From an uncultured Fusobacterium sp. (lineage in GTDB: Bacteria > Fusobacteriota > Fusobacteriia > Fusobacteriales > Fusobacteriaceae): a DNA stretch of 53,016 nucleotides. Both the position numbers and the translations under genes were made by a program. Location: positions 1 to 53,016 of the forward strand of contig NZ_CAJKIS010000013.1 in assembly GCF_905200055.1 (NCBI RefSeq), written 5' to 3'. How positions within the stretch are numbered: position 1 is the first letter of the stretch; the number at the start of each line of letters is the position of its first letter. Below the pieces are notes generated by a model. That model ran no database searches, was not told where the DNA came from, and worked only from the letters and a program-made list of their open reading frames with translations. This document shows positions 9,238 through 16,584 of the stretch, in pieces.

Positions 9238-10560
9238 TTGGATAAAAATCAATTAAAAGCAAGAGTTATAAAAGCTATTGAAGAGAACAAAGATATTATA
9301 ATCAATATTGGAAGAAAAATTTATAACAATCCTGAATTTGGTTATAAAGAGCTTGAAACTACTAAATCTGTTATTGAATTTTTTAAAAATGAATTAAATA
9401 TTGAGAATATTGAAGAAAATATAGCTTATACAGGTTGTCGTGCAAGAATAAATGAAGATAAAACTGGTCCTAAAGTTGCTATTTTAGGAGAACTTGATGG
9501 TATTTCTTGTGCTGAACATTGTGATGCTAACTCAATAGGAGCATCTCATACTTGTGGACATAATATTCAAATTGCTGGGATGTTAGGAGTAGCTGTTGGA
9601 CTTATAAAATCAGGTGTCTTTAAAGAGCTTGATGGAAAAATTGATTTTATTGCTACCCCTGCTGAAGAATTTATTGAACTTGCTTATAGAAGTAAATTAA
9701 AAGAAGAGGGAAAAATTAAATATTTTGGTGGTAAACAGGAACTTATTAGAAAAGGGGCATTTGATGATATAGATATGAGTCTTATGTTCCATGCTCTTGA
9801 TACAGGAGATAAAAAGGTTTTAGTTGGCCCTGTAAGTAATGGTTTCATTGGTAAGGAAGTTAAATTTATTGGTAAAGAAGCTCATGCTGGTTCTGCTCCT
9901 TATGAGGGAATCAATGCTTTAAATGCTGCTATGTTAGCTATAAATAATGTACATGCACAAAGAGAAACTTTCAAAGAAGCTGATAGAGTTAGATTCCATC
10001 CAATTATAACTAAAGGTGGAGATATAGTTAATGTTGTCCCTGCTGATGTTAGAATGGAAGCTTATGTTAGGGCTAGAACTATTGAAAGTCTTATAGATGC
10101 TAATAAAAAAGTTAATCGTGCTTTAATGGCTGGGGCTATGGCTGTTGGTGCTGAAATTGAGATTAAAGAGATTCCAGGGTATCTTCCTATTTTAAGACAT
10201 GATTCAATGGAGAAAGTTTTAAGAGAAAATATAAATTTTATAGGAATTAAAGATGAGGAAATTATAGAAGGTGGAGATTTTACAGGCTCTTTTGATTTTG
10301 GTGATGTATCACATATTATTCCTACTTTACATCCTATGTTTGGTGGAATAACAGGAGCTTTACACACTAGAAATTACTCAATAACTGATGAAGAATTTGC
10401 TTATCTTGCCCCTGCTAAATCTTTAGCTCTTACAGTTGTAGATCTTCTTTTTGACAATGCAAAAATTGGAAAAGAAATTCTAAATAACTTTAAGCCAACT
10501 ATGACTAAAAAGGAATATTTAGAGTTTTTACAATCTAATGATAAAACTATAAAAATGTAA
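9238..10560 (+). CDS. M20 family amidohydrolase/peptidase
   Basis: This 440-residue M20 enzyme hydrolyses an amide bond, as in aminoacylases and Abg-type aminobenzoyl-glutamate hydrolases. Visible features are ELDGISCAEHCDAN, the HTCGH metal motif (Cys106, His108), ATPAEE (Glu143, Glu144), the lid-domain KEAHAGSAPYEG and a C-terminal GALHTRNYS metal His. The start is TTG, nine bases after AGGAG; the ATG within that region runs into a stop. It is co-transcribed with the PepT-like gene, which suggests joint peptide or amide salvage. The exact substrate is unknown. Confidence 0.88.
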   Translation: MDKNQLKARVIKAIEENKDIIINIGRKIYNNPEFGYKELETTKSVIEFFKNELNIENIEENIAYTGCRARINEDKTGPKVAILGELDGISCAEHCDANSIGASHTCGHNIQIAGMLGVAVGLIKSGVFKELDGKIDFIATPAEEFIELAYRSKLKEEGKIKYFGGKQELIRKGAFDDIDMSLMFHALDTGDKKVLVGPVSNGFIGKEVKFIGKEAHAGSAPYEGINALNAAMLAINNVHAQRETFKEADRVRFHPIITKGGDIVNVVPADVRMEAYVRARTIESLIDANKKVNRALMAGAMAVGAEIEIKEIPGYLPILRHDSMEKVLRENINFIGIKDEEIIEGGDFTGSFDFGDVSHIIPTLHPMFGGITGALHTRNYSITDEEFAYLAPAKSLALTVVDLLFDNAKIGKEILNNFKPTMTKKEYLEFLQSNDKTIKM

Positions 10561-10561
10561 A

Positions 10562-10650
10562 AATTATAATATATCTAACTAAGTTCATTTTTTCTTGTGT
10601 ATCGTTAGGTTTTGACAAAGTACCTTTGCATTTAGCGATTATTAGTCAAG
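10562..10650 (-). repeat. Dispersed repeat, copy C (inverted)
   Basis: Read on the minus strand it gives CTAATAATCGC, then CAAAGGTACTTTGTCAAAAC, CTAACGAT, a diverged middle, then CTTAGTTAGATA. These parts match copy B at 7980-8062 in order. The middle (GTGCTAGATAACTGAG in B) is replaced by an unrelated A-rich stretch. It begins right after the stop codon of the second peptidase. Confidence 0.8.
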
Positions 10651-10708
10651 TTAGGTTATCAAAATTTTTTTTAATTATTAAAATGATAAAATATAAATTT
10701 ATATACTT

Positions 10709-10740
10709 AAAAAGAGATAGTTTTATTGACTACCTCTTTC
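10709..10740 (-). terminator. Terminator of the minCDE operon
   Basis: On the minus strand AAAGAGGTAG and CTATCTCTTT pair with one G-U pair, followed by a T run. It lies a few bases after the minE stop. Confidence 0.75.
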
Positions 10741-10745
10741 TATGA

Positions 10746-11018
10746 TTAATTATTCTTTTCTTTTTTAGCCACTAGTGGAATATTAGCTATTAAAGCTGTG
10801 CTTCTTTTATTTTCTGGATTTTCAGTTACCTCTATATTTAGAGCTTCTTTGTCAATATCAACATATTTAGATATAACTGCTATTATTTCATCTTTCATCT
10901 CTTCTAAAACACTTGCTGGCAACATAGCTCTATCATGGATTAAAACAAATTTTAATCTATCCTTAGCAATATTTTTAGAATTATTATCCTCTTTTTTAAA
11001 AAAATCAAAAAATCCCAT
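10746..11018 (-). CDS. minE: Cell division topological specificity factor MinE
   Basis: The 90-residue MinE stimulates MinD ATPase and confines division inhibition to the poles. The amphipathic membrane-binding start MGFFDFFKKED is followed by the MinD-contact segment AKDRLKFVLIHDRA, then the dimerisation domain with EEMKDEIIAVISKYVDID. The length is typical. It is the third gene of minC-minD-minE, 9 nt after minD. Confidence 0.97.
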   Translation of the reverse strand: MGFFDFFKKEDNNSKNIAKDRLKFVLIHDRAMLPASVLEEMKDEIIAVISKYVDIDKEALNIEVTENPENKRSTALIANIPLVAKKEKNN

Positions 11019-11027
11019 TCCTTCTAC

Positions 11028-11819
11028 CTACTTTCCAAAAACCATTTTTAATTTTTCAAAGAACCCAAGCTTTACATCTAGATTTAAAAATGGAACATCC
11101 TTCCCTTCCATTCTTTCTACTATATTTCTATAGGCATTAGCTGCTAAACATTCACCTTTATATACTAAAGGTTCTCCTTTATTTGTAGAGATAACTATAT
11201 TTTCATCATCAGGAACTACTCCTAATAATTTAATTGCAAGTATATCAAGTATATCCTCTACACTTAACATATTTCCTGCTTTTACCATATCCATCTTTAT
11301 ACGATTTACTATAAGTTTCGGATTTCTTATCTCATTGGCTTCTAAAAGCCCGATTATTCTATCAGCATCTCTTGTAGCTGAAATTTCTGGAGTTGTAACT
11401 ACTATTGCCTCATCTGCTGCAGCTATTGCATTTTTAAATCCTTGTTCTATTCCTGCTGGACAGTCAATTATAATATAATCAAAGTCATTTCTTAAAGCAT
11501 CAATAAGAGTTTTCATTTGATCTCCATTGATATCATTTTTATCTCTAATTTGAGCAGCTGGTAATAGACATAGATTTGAACATCTTTTATCTTTTATTAA
11601 AGCTTGTGCTATTCTACATTTACCTTCTATCACATCAACTAAATCATAAACAATTCTATTTTCTAATCCAATCACTACATCTAGATTTCTTAATCCAATA
11701 TCTGTATCTATTAAAAGGACTTTATTCCCCTTTAAAGCTAACCCTGCTCCAAGATTAGCAGTAGTAGTAGTTTTTCCTACTCCACCCTTTCCTGATGTCA
11801 CTACATACACCTTTGCCAT
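11028..11819 (-). CDS. minD: Septum site-determining ATPase MinD
   Basis: This 263-residue deviant-Walker ParA/MinD ATPase recruits MinC to the membrane. The Walker A is SGKGGVGKTTTTANLG with the signature Lys near residue 11, switch I/II are LLIDTDIGLRNLD and IIIDCPAGIEQG, and the C-terminus LGFFEKLKMVFGK is the membrane-targeting amphipathic helix. The start at MAKVYVV is preferred because AGGAG lies eight bases upstream; the upstream GTG would overlap this site. It is the middle gene of the operon. Confidence 0.97.
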   Translation of the reverse strand: MAKVYVVTSGKGGVGKTTTTANLGAGLALKGNKVLLIDTDIGLRNLDVVIGLENRIVYDLVDVIEGKCRIAQALIKDKRCSNLCLLPAAQIRDKNDINGDQMKTLIDALRNDFDYIIIDCPAGIEQGFKNAIAAADEAIVVTTPEISATRDADRIIGLLEANEIRNPKLIVNRIKMDMVKAGNMLSVEDILDILAIKLLGVVPDDENIVISTNKGEPLVYKGECLAANAYRNIVERMEGKDVPFLNLDVKLGFFEKLKMVFGK

Positions 11820-11847
11820 TTTTACCACTCCTAACTTAAAGTTTTAG

Positions 11848-12516
11848 TTATTCATTATATGAACGTGCACTAAAATCTTCTATTAATATCTCATTATTTT
11901 TTATGTAGGCTATCTTGAAGCCTCCTTTTCTATCTACTTTATTTGTATCTAATATTTCTTTTTGCATAGGTTTAGCTATTGTACTACCTATTACTAATTG
12001 GATTGGATTCATATAATTAGCACCTATAAAAGCATCTTTATCATCATCTAAACCTGCATAAACAGTTCCATTTAAATGCCCTAATACTATTATATTTCCC
12101 TTTGCTCTCAACATAGCCCCGGGATTTACATCTCCAATAACAACTATATTTCCATCATATTCTATCTTATTCCCTGATCTAAGAGTCCCTCTAAAAAATT
12201 TAGTTGGTCCTTCTTCAGTTACTGCTTTAAAAAACTTTATCTTTTCTTTTTTATTTACTCCCGAACCACTTTCAGAAAAAACATAAGTAATATTCAAATC
12301 ACTATTTAACTTAATCAGATCAATTAAAACATTTTCTTCTAATTCAGTTAAAACTCTATTAGTAAATTCTATTGCTAAATGAACATTCCCAATAAAATTT
12401 TTAGCCTCTTGTATCTTTTCAACTAAGCTATCCCTAAGAGTTAAAAAGTCTACCTCTGAATTTAGATGTATTACTAGTCTATCCTTTTTTCCTTTCAAAA
12501 TAACATAATTATTCAT
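11848..12516 (-). CDS. minC: Septum site-determining protein MinC
   Basis: This 222-residue FtsZ-assembly inhibitor has an N-terminal domain (about 1-100). The C-terminal beta-helix domain (about 110-205) has FFRGTLRSGNKIEYDGNIVV, GDVNPGAML and GNIIVLGHLNGTVYAG, the standard MinC_C motifs. ATG 12516 follows AAGGTG by about six bases; an upstream in-frame GTG lies within that site. It is the first gene of minCDE, with a promoter at 12549-12577. Confidence 0.96.
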   Translation of the reverse strand: MNNYVILKGKKDRLVIHLNSEVDFLTLRDSLVEKIQEAKNFIGNVHLAIEFTNRVLTELEENVLIDLIKLNSDLNITYVFSESGSGVNKKEKIKFFKAVTEEGPTKFFRGTLRSGNKIEYDGNIVVIGDVNPGAMLRAKGNIIVLGHLNGTVYAGLDDDKDAFIGANYMNPIQLVIGSTIAKPMQKEILDTNKVDRKGGFKIAYIKNNEILIEDFSARSYNE

Positions 12517-12548
12517 AAGTTTCACCTTTTACCCAACTTTATAATTTT

Positions 12549-12577
12549 AGTATATCATAAGCTCTTTTTATAAGCAA
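12549..12577 (-). promoter_or_regulatory. Promoter of minCDE
   Basis: On the minus strand TTGCTT and TATACT are 17 bp apart, about 33 bp before the minC start. It is back to back with the promoter at 12596-12624. Confidence 0.65.
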
Positions 12578-12595
12578 CAATTTAACAGTTAATAA

Positions 12596-12624
12596 TTGTA
12601 CATATTTAGAAAAAATGATATAAT
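12596..12624 (+). promoter_or_regulatory. Promoter of the flavin-reductase-like gene
   Basis: TTGTAC and TATAAT are 17 bp apart, 36 bp before the start codon. Confidence 0.65.
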
Positions 12625-12659
12625 TTCATAAGTAAATTATAATTATGAAAGGAATAAAT

Positions 12660-13322
12660 ATGGAAAAAAAACTTTTTAAGGGAAGTGTCGTTTTAAATCC
12701 GGTTCCTGTTGTTTTAATAACAAGTAAAAATTCAGATGGAAAAGATAATGTTTTTACTGTTGCTTGGACAGGAACTATTTGTACAAAACCTCCTATGCTT
12801 TCAATATCTATTAGACCTGAAAGATTATCTTATGAATATATAAAAGAAACTATGGAGTTTACTGTTAATCTGCCTACAAGAAGACTAACTAGAGAAACTG
12901 ACTATTGTGGAGTTCGTTCAGGTAGAACAAATGATAAGATCAAAGAGATGGGATTTACTTTAAAAGAGGGGAAAGAGGTAAAATCTTCATATATTGAAGA
13001 ATGTCCTGTAAATATTGAATGTAAAGTAAAACAAATTATTCCTCTTGGAACTCATGATCTATTTTTAGCAGAAGTTCTATGCTCTCATATCGATTCAAGA
13101 TTATTAGATGAAAATGAAAAAATCCATTTTGAATGGGCTAACCTTATTGCTTATTCTCATGGGGAGTATTTTCCAATGCCAAAAGAAGCTATTGGAAGTT
13201 TTGGCTACTCAGTTGCTAAGAAAAAAACTATTGAAAAAAGAGAACTTTTAAAAAGAAAAACAGTACCTGAAAATAAAACAAAAAGAAAAACTACAACTAA
13301 AAAGAAAAAGGTGAAAAGATAG
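12660..13322 (+). CDS. Flavin reductase-like FMN-binding protein
   Basis: This 220-residue protein has the FMN-binding split barrel of the flavin reductase-like family. Typical features are the N-terminal PVPVVLITSK, the central GTICTKPPMLSISIRPERLSYE-type region, MEFTVNLP and DYCGVRSGRTNDK. The start at ATG 12660 has GAAAGGA six bases upstream. The last 35 or so residues are an unusual Lys/Arg/Thr-rich tail, dense in KRKTTTKKKKVKR. That tail is not part of the fold and could bind nucleic acid or be disordered. The stop abuts the next ATG, so the two genes are probably coupled. The physiological substrate is unknown. Confidence 0.87.
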   Translation: MEKKLFKGSVVLNPVPVVLITSKNSDGKDNVFTVAWTGTICTKPPMLSISIRPERLSYEYIKETMEFTVNLPTRRLTRETDYCGVRSGRTNDKIKEMGFTLKEGKEVKSSYIEECPVNIECKVKQIIPLGTHDLFLAEVLCSHIDSRLLDENEKIHFEWANLIAYSHGEYFPMPKEAIGSFGYSVAKKKTIEKRELLKRKTVPENKTKRKTTTKKKKVKR

Positions 13323-13634
13323 ATGTTAGATAGAATAAATGCTTTAGGACAATATTTAGTTGAAAAAATTGGTAAGCCTTTTAACTTTAAACAGATAAAA
13401 GGTGATCATATGTACCCAGGAATTTTATTCTCTTTTGCTGGAGAGGATTATCTTGTTACTCCTGATAAAGCTGAATTAGAATATACTGTAGCCCTTATGG
13501 GATCAAGGACTTTTGAAGATTACCCACCTAAACATGCTAGAAAATATACTCACAGAAAATTTGGAAAAATCAATAAAAAAACTCAAGAAATTGTAAATTA
13601 TAAAAATAAGAAATATATTATTATAAAACTCTAG
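13323..13634 (+). CDS. Conserved hypothetical protein, 103 aa
   Basis: I do not recognise this family. The 103-residue protein starts directly after the preceding stop codon (TAGATG), with AGGTGA inside the end of the upstream gene as a possible ribosome site. It is soluble-looking, has no signal peptide, and is basic towards the end (HARKYTHRKFGKINKK). Repeated aromatic and acidic stretches (LFSFAGEDYLVTPDKAELEY) suggest a small alpha/beta fold. Coupling to the flavin-reductase-like gene suggests a shared function. Confidence 0.75.
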   Translation: MLDRINALGQYLVEKIGKPFNFKQIKGDHMYPGILFSFAGEDYLVTPDKAELEYTVALMGSRTFEDYPPKHARKYTHRKFGKINKKTQEIVNYKNKKYIIIKL

Positions 13635-13703
13635 GAAATTTCAACTTTTTGTTGTATACTTTTAATAAAGATACTTTCATACTGTAAATAGGAGGTAATT
13701 TAT

Positions 13704-13898
13704 ATGAAAAAATTATTTATAATTTTAGCTATTTCTGTACTTGCTTTTGCTGGATGTTCTCGTACTGAAAAACATATCGCTGCTGGAACTGCCGCTGGAG
13801 CTGTAGCTGGGCATCTTATTGGTGGAAACACTGGTACTATAGTTGGTGCTGGAGTTGGAGCCGCTGCTGGAGCTATTATAGCAGATAAAAACAAATAA
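13704..13898 (+). CDS. Glycine-zipper lipoprotein
   Basis: This 64-residue protein has a lipoprotein signal ending LAFAGC (Cys18). The rest is a glycine-zipper pair (GTAAGAVAGHLIGG and GAGVGAAAGAIIADK), as in the 17-kDa antigen/OsmB-type envelope proteins. It is therefore probably anchored in the envelope and forms a two-helix membrane-associated hairpin. AGGAGG precedes the ATG. It stands alone with its own terminator at 13968-14008. Confidence 0.85.
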   Translation: MKKLFIILAISVLAFAGCSRTEKHIAAGTAAGAVAGHLIGGNTGTIVGAGVGAAAGAIIADKNK

Positions 13899-13967
13899 AA
13901 AATAGAAACCATTAAAAATTAATAATCAAGAGATGATAAATCTACATAGTTATTTTATAATCTCAAT

Positions 13968-14008
13968 AAAAAGCTAAAGAGTATTTTCGCTTTAGCTTTT
14001 TTCTTTTT
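13968..14008 (+). terminator. Terminator of the glycine-zipper lipoprotein gene
   Basis: AAGCTAAAG and CTTTAGCTT form a stem with a 10-base loop, followed by a T-rich run. Confidence 0.85.
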
Positions 14009-14054
14009 AAAAAATATATTATAAAATTTTAGAGAGCATAAAATATTTTATGTT

Positions 14055-14129
14055 TTTGCTCATAATAAAAAGAGGTGCGAGCAAAGCAATAATTAAAGAT
14101 CATTAGTTTGTAATAGCCTCTTTTTATTA
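14055..14129. other. Two mutually exclusive stem-loops (bidirectional terminator or switch)
   Basis: TAATAAAAAGAGG (14063-14075) is perfectly repeated in inverse at 14117-14129. A second stem, TTTGCTC (14055-14061) with GAGCAAA (14079-14085), overlaps the first arm, so both cannot form together. It may terminate the subtilase transcript from the minus side, or be a regulatory RNA. Confidence 0.5.
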
Positions 14130-14137
14130 ACTATAAT
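14108..14137 (+). promoter_or_regulatory. Promoter of candidate sRNA
   Basis: TTGTAA and TATAAT are 18 bp apart. No ORF follows, but a folded region and a strong terminator do. Confidence 0.5.
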
Positions 14138-14143
14138 TTTCTT

Positions 14144-14281
14144 CATAACTAAATTAATATAGAAAATTATAAATATATTTTTATTTGGTGGAAGTGAGAG
14201 TCAACACTCCTTAGCCATGACAATCACTTCTAAAAAGCCTTTTAATAGAGACAGTTACTAATTTGGTAACTGTCTTTTTAT
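14144..14281 (+). ncRNA. Candidate small RNA, about 138 nt
   Basis: It lies between a plausible promoter (14108-14137) and a perfect Rho-independent terminator (14250-14280). Within it GAAGTGA (14191-14197) pairs with TCACTTC (14224-14230), enclosing a smaller GAGT/ACTC hairpin at 14198-14209. The only ORF inside is a 14-codon one without a ribosome site. I do not recognise it as a known RNA family. Confidence 0.5.
14250..14280 (+). terminator. Rho-independent terminator of the candidate sRNA
   Basis: GACAGTTAC, a 7-base loop and GTAACTGTC form a perfect 9-bp stem followed by TTTTT on the plus strand. The minus-strand side lacks a T run. Confidence 0.85.
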
Positions 14282-14319
14282 ATCTTTAATGTTATCTATA
14301 TTTTAGATTTTTAAATTTT

Positions 14320-16578
14320 CTATTTATTACTTTGTTCAAAAATAACTTCTTCTTCTGCTTTATTATAGATATCAATTTTATTTTCTACATCAATTCTAGT
14401 TACTAACCATCCTCTAATCTGGCATAGTTGTATAAATTCTTGTATTCTATTTTTACCATTTACTTCTTTTAAAGTAATTACTAACCCGAATTTTAAACCA
14501 TTGCCATCTCCTTGATTCAATCTTTCTTTGGTCTTGATACTAATTCCCCATAATCCATTTTCTTGTTTTTGTTTTGGCTTTTTATTTTTCCCAGTTGGAG
14601 TTTTAAAATTTTCTCTAATATGTTTCACGTTATCCCATTTTCTATATAAACTACGAGCAGCATTTTCGTATAGTAAAATTTTTCCCTCATCAGCTTGTTT
14701 GTTATCATTTATACTATTAATTTTTAAAGCACCTGTTTTTGTTTTAGTAATTTTTCCAAAATGAATATCCATTTCAGTATTTGTATAGTCAACACCTTGA
14801 TTTCTGGAACAATTTGTAAAATAACATAATGTAGCTTTTGAAACAAATGGTTGTTTTTCTTTATCTTCTGGAATAGGAATATTATAATTATATGTATCAT
14901 ATTTTTCTGATATTCCATTTATCATAAATTTTATTTCATCATTTTTAGTTTTTATTATGTCATTAATATTTATTGGAACTATTCCATATCCTATCAATTG
15001 AGTACTATAAATATTATTACTCCAACTAGTTGCTGAATCAATTATTAAAGCTTTTGCTAATTCTCTTGTTAATCCTAATACTTCAATTAAATATGCTACT
15101 TTTCTAGTTATCCAAGGAGCAGCAAAAGAAGTACCTAGAACTATTGCCTCCCCATAAGGAGAGCATGCTCTAATTCCTTTTTTATTGTCTCCACCATAAT
15201 AACTTATATCAGGTTTATTAAAAAATGAAAGAACTAATCCTTCTCTTGAATAATCAGCTGGTTTATTATCAAATCCAACTGAATTAACAACTAATGAATT
15301 AATTGAATCAGCAGGAGCACCTATTTTTTTAATTTTAGAATTTCTTGGTTTATTTGTCCCAGCCACTATAAATATAACATTATTATCAAATTGTATTTTA
15401 TCAAGAATAGCAGCTTCTGGGGAAATAAAGTTGGGATTTATTTCCATAGAAGAACCTAAAGAAAGATTCCAAACTTTTATATCTCTATTTGTTTCTACTA
15501 TTTCTTTAATCGCTCTTAAAATTGAAAACGAACTAAATTTTCCACTAGTTGTAACTCCAAAATGTCTTACTTTAAATCTTCCACAACCATCATCCAATTC
15601 AGGATTAATATTTGAACCATCAACTATAATAGATGATACCATTGTGCCATGCCTATAATCTTCAGGAATTAAAGGTATATTACTATCAACTTTATTTACA
15701 AAAGTAACCCATTCTGAAAAGTATACATTTTCATCAAACAGTGTATCAATTACTCCAATAGTAGGTTCATTGCTTGGAGATGGGATAGAAATTATTTTTT
15801 CTTCAACATTTAAAATATTTTCTTTTTCTAATGTAGAAATATCACTTACAGCCATTGAAATTAGATAAGGAGCTTTTGTTTTTAATAAATTATATTGTTC
15901 AGGTGTAAGAAGCACTGTTGTCTCATCAATACTTCTTATATTTAAAAAATTTATATCCAGTTGTTTCATTATTTCAGATGTTTTAGTCCCTGTATCATAT
16001 AATGTTATAATTGAATTCTCTTCTAAATTTACATTATTTTTTTCTATACCAAAATTTTCTAAATAATATGAATCAACTATTATACTTGCAAATCTTGTTT
16101 TTGATATATTTTTTTTATCAAAAATATTTTTATATTTATCTGCTTGAATATTTTTTAAATCTTCATAGGTAATTTTTTCTCCAAAATAGTTTTTTATTAT
16201 ACTTATAGCTTTTTCTAAATAACTAATAGCATTATTTAAAGTTGTAGTACTTACACAGTATGTTATTATATGTTTCTTCTTATCTCCGTCAGAAAATTTA
16301 GCACCAACAATTAGATCATTATTTCTTTTTATTCCACTTTCAAATATTCCTTTTATTCTATTACTTTTTGCAACTACATCAAAATAATATGCACTAACAA
16401 GAGGCTTTATTTTTAATTTTTCATTTTGCCAAAAAACTCTCACTTCTTTTAAATTATTTTTAAGATTAACTATATGATCAATAGTTACATATTTTTTTTT
16501 AGGAACATTTGGAAATGCTGGTCTATTATTCGAATCTTTTTGTTCAAAAGCTCCTTTTAATTGAAGAATTTCGTTCAC
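14320..16578 (-). CDS. ietS: Subtilisin-like serine protease of an IetAS-type defence pair (IetS-like)
   Basis: This 752-residue S8 peptidase has no signal peptide, so it should act in the cytoplasm. The first 260 or so residues are a separate regulatory-looking region. The catalytic triad reads as Asp278 (GVIDTLFDE), His310 (DYRHGTMVSS) and Ser484 (GTSFAAPWI), with oxyanion Asn409 (VAGTNKP). A C-terminal domain of about 200 residues follows the protease. It starts six bases after the AAA+ ATPase gene. An ATPase/subtilase pair in this order matches IetAS, first described on an Agrobacterium plasmid and later reported as anti-phage. The pairing and triad are clear; the defence role here is inference. 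Confidence 0.85.
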   Translation of the reverse strand: MNEILQLKGAFEQKDSNNRPAFPNVPKKKYVTIDHIVNLKNNLKEVRVFWQNEKLKIKPLVSAYYFDVVAKSNRIKGIFESGIKRNNDLIVGAKFSDGDKKKHIITYCVSTTTLNNAISYLEKAISIIKNYFGEKITYEDLKNIQADKYKNIFDKKNISKTRFASIIVDSYYLENFGIEKNNVNLEENSIITLYDTGTKTSEIMKQLDINFLNIRSIDETTVLLTPEQYNLLKTKAPYLISMAVSDISTLEKENILNVEEKIISIPSPSNEPTIGVIDTLFDENVYFSEWVTFVNKVDSNIPLIPEDYRHGTMVSSIIVDGSNINPELDDGCGRFKVRHFGVTTSGKFSSFSILRAIKEIVETNRDIKVWNLSLGSSMEINPNFISPEAAILDKIQFDNNVIFIVAGTNKPRNSKIKKIGAPADSINSLVVNSVGFDNKPADYSREGLVLSFFNKPDISYYGGDNKKGIRACSPYGEAIVLGTSFAAPWITRKVAYLIEVLGLTRELAKALIIDSATSWSNNIYSTQLIGYGIVPININDIIKTKNDEIKFMINGISEKYDTYNYNIPIPEDKEKQPFVSKATLCYFTNCSRNQGVDYTNTEMDIHFGKITKTKTGALKINSINDNKQADEGKILLYENAARSLYRKWDNVKHIRENFKTPTGKNKKPKQKQENGLWGISIKTKERLNQGDGNGLKFGLVITLKEVNGKNRIQEFIQLCQIRGWLVTRIDVENKIDIYNKAEEEVIFEQSNK

Positions 16579-16584
16579 AACAAT

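Noticed and set aside
10062..10367. 101-codon minus-strand frame inside the second M20 gene
   Set aside because: It lies wholly within a clear metallopeptidase gene on the other strand and reads as a shadow frame.
8001..10650. Composite transposon carrying the two peptidase genes
   Set aside because: Flanking inverted copies exist, but no transposase is present and no target duplication was seen, so only a weaker statement on repeats is made.
14187..14281. SRP RNA, 6S RNA or tmRNA
   Set aside because: None of the conserved motifs (such as GGAAGGAAGCAG-like SRP loop or a tag-coding region) are present.
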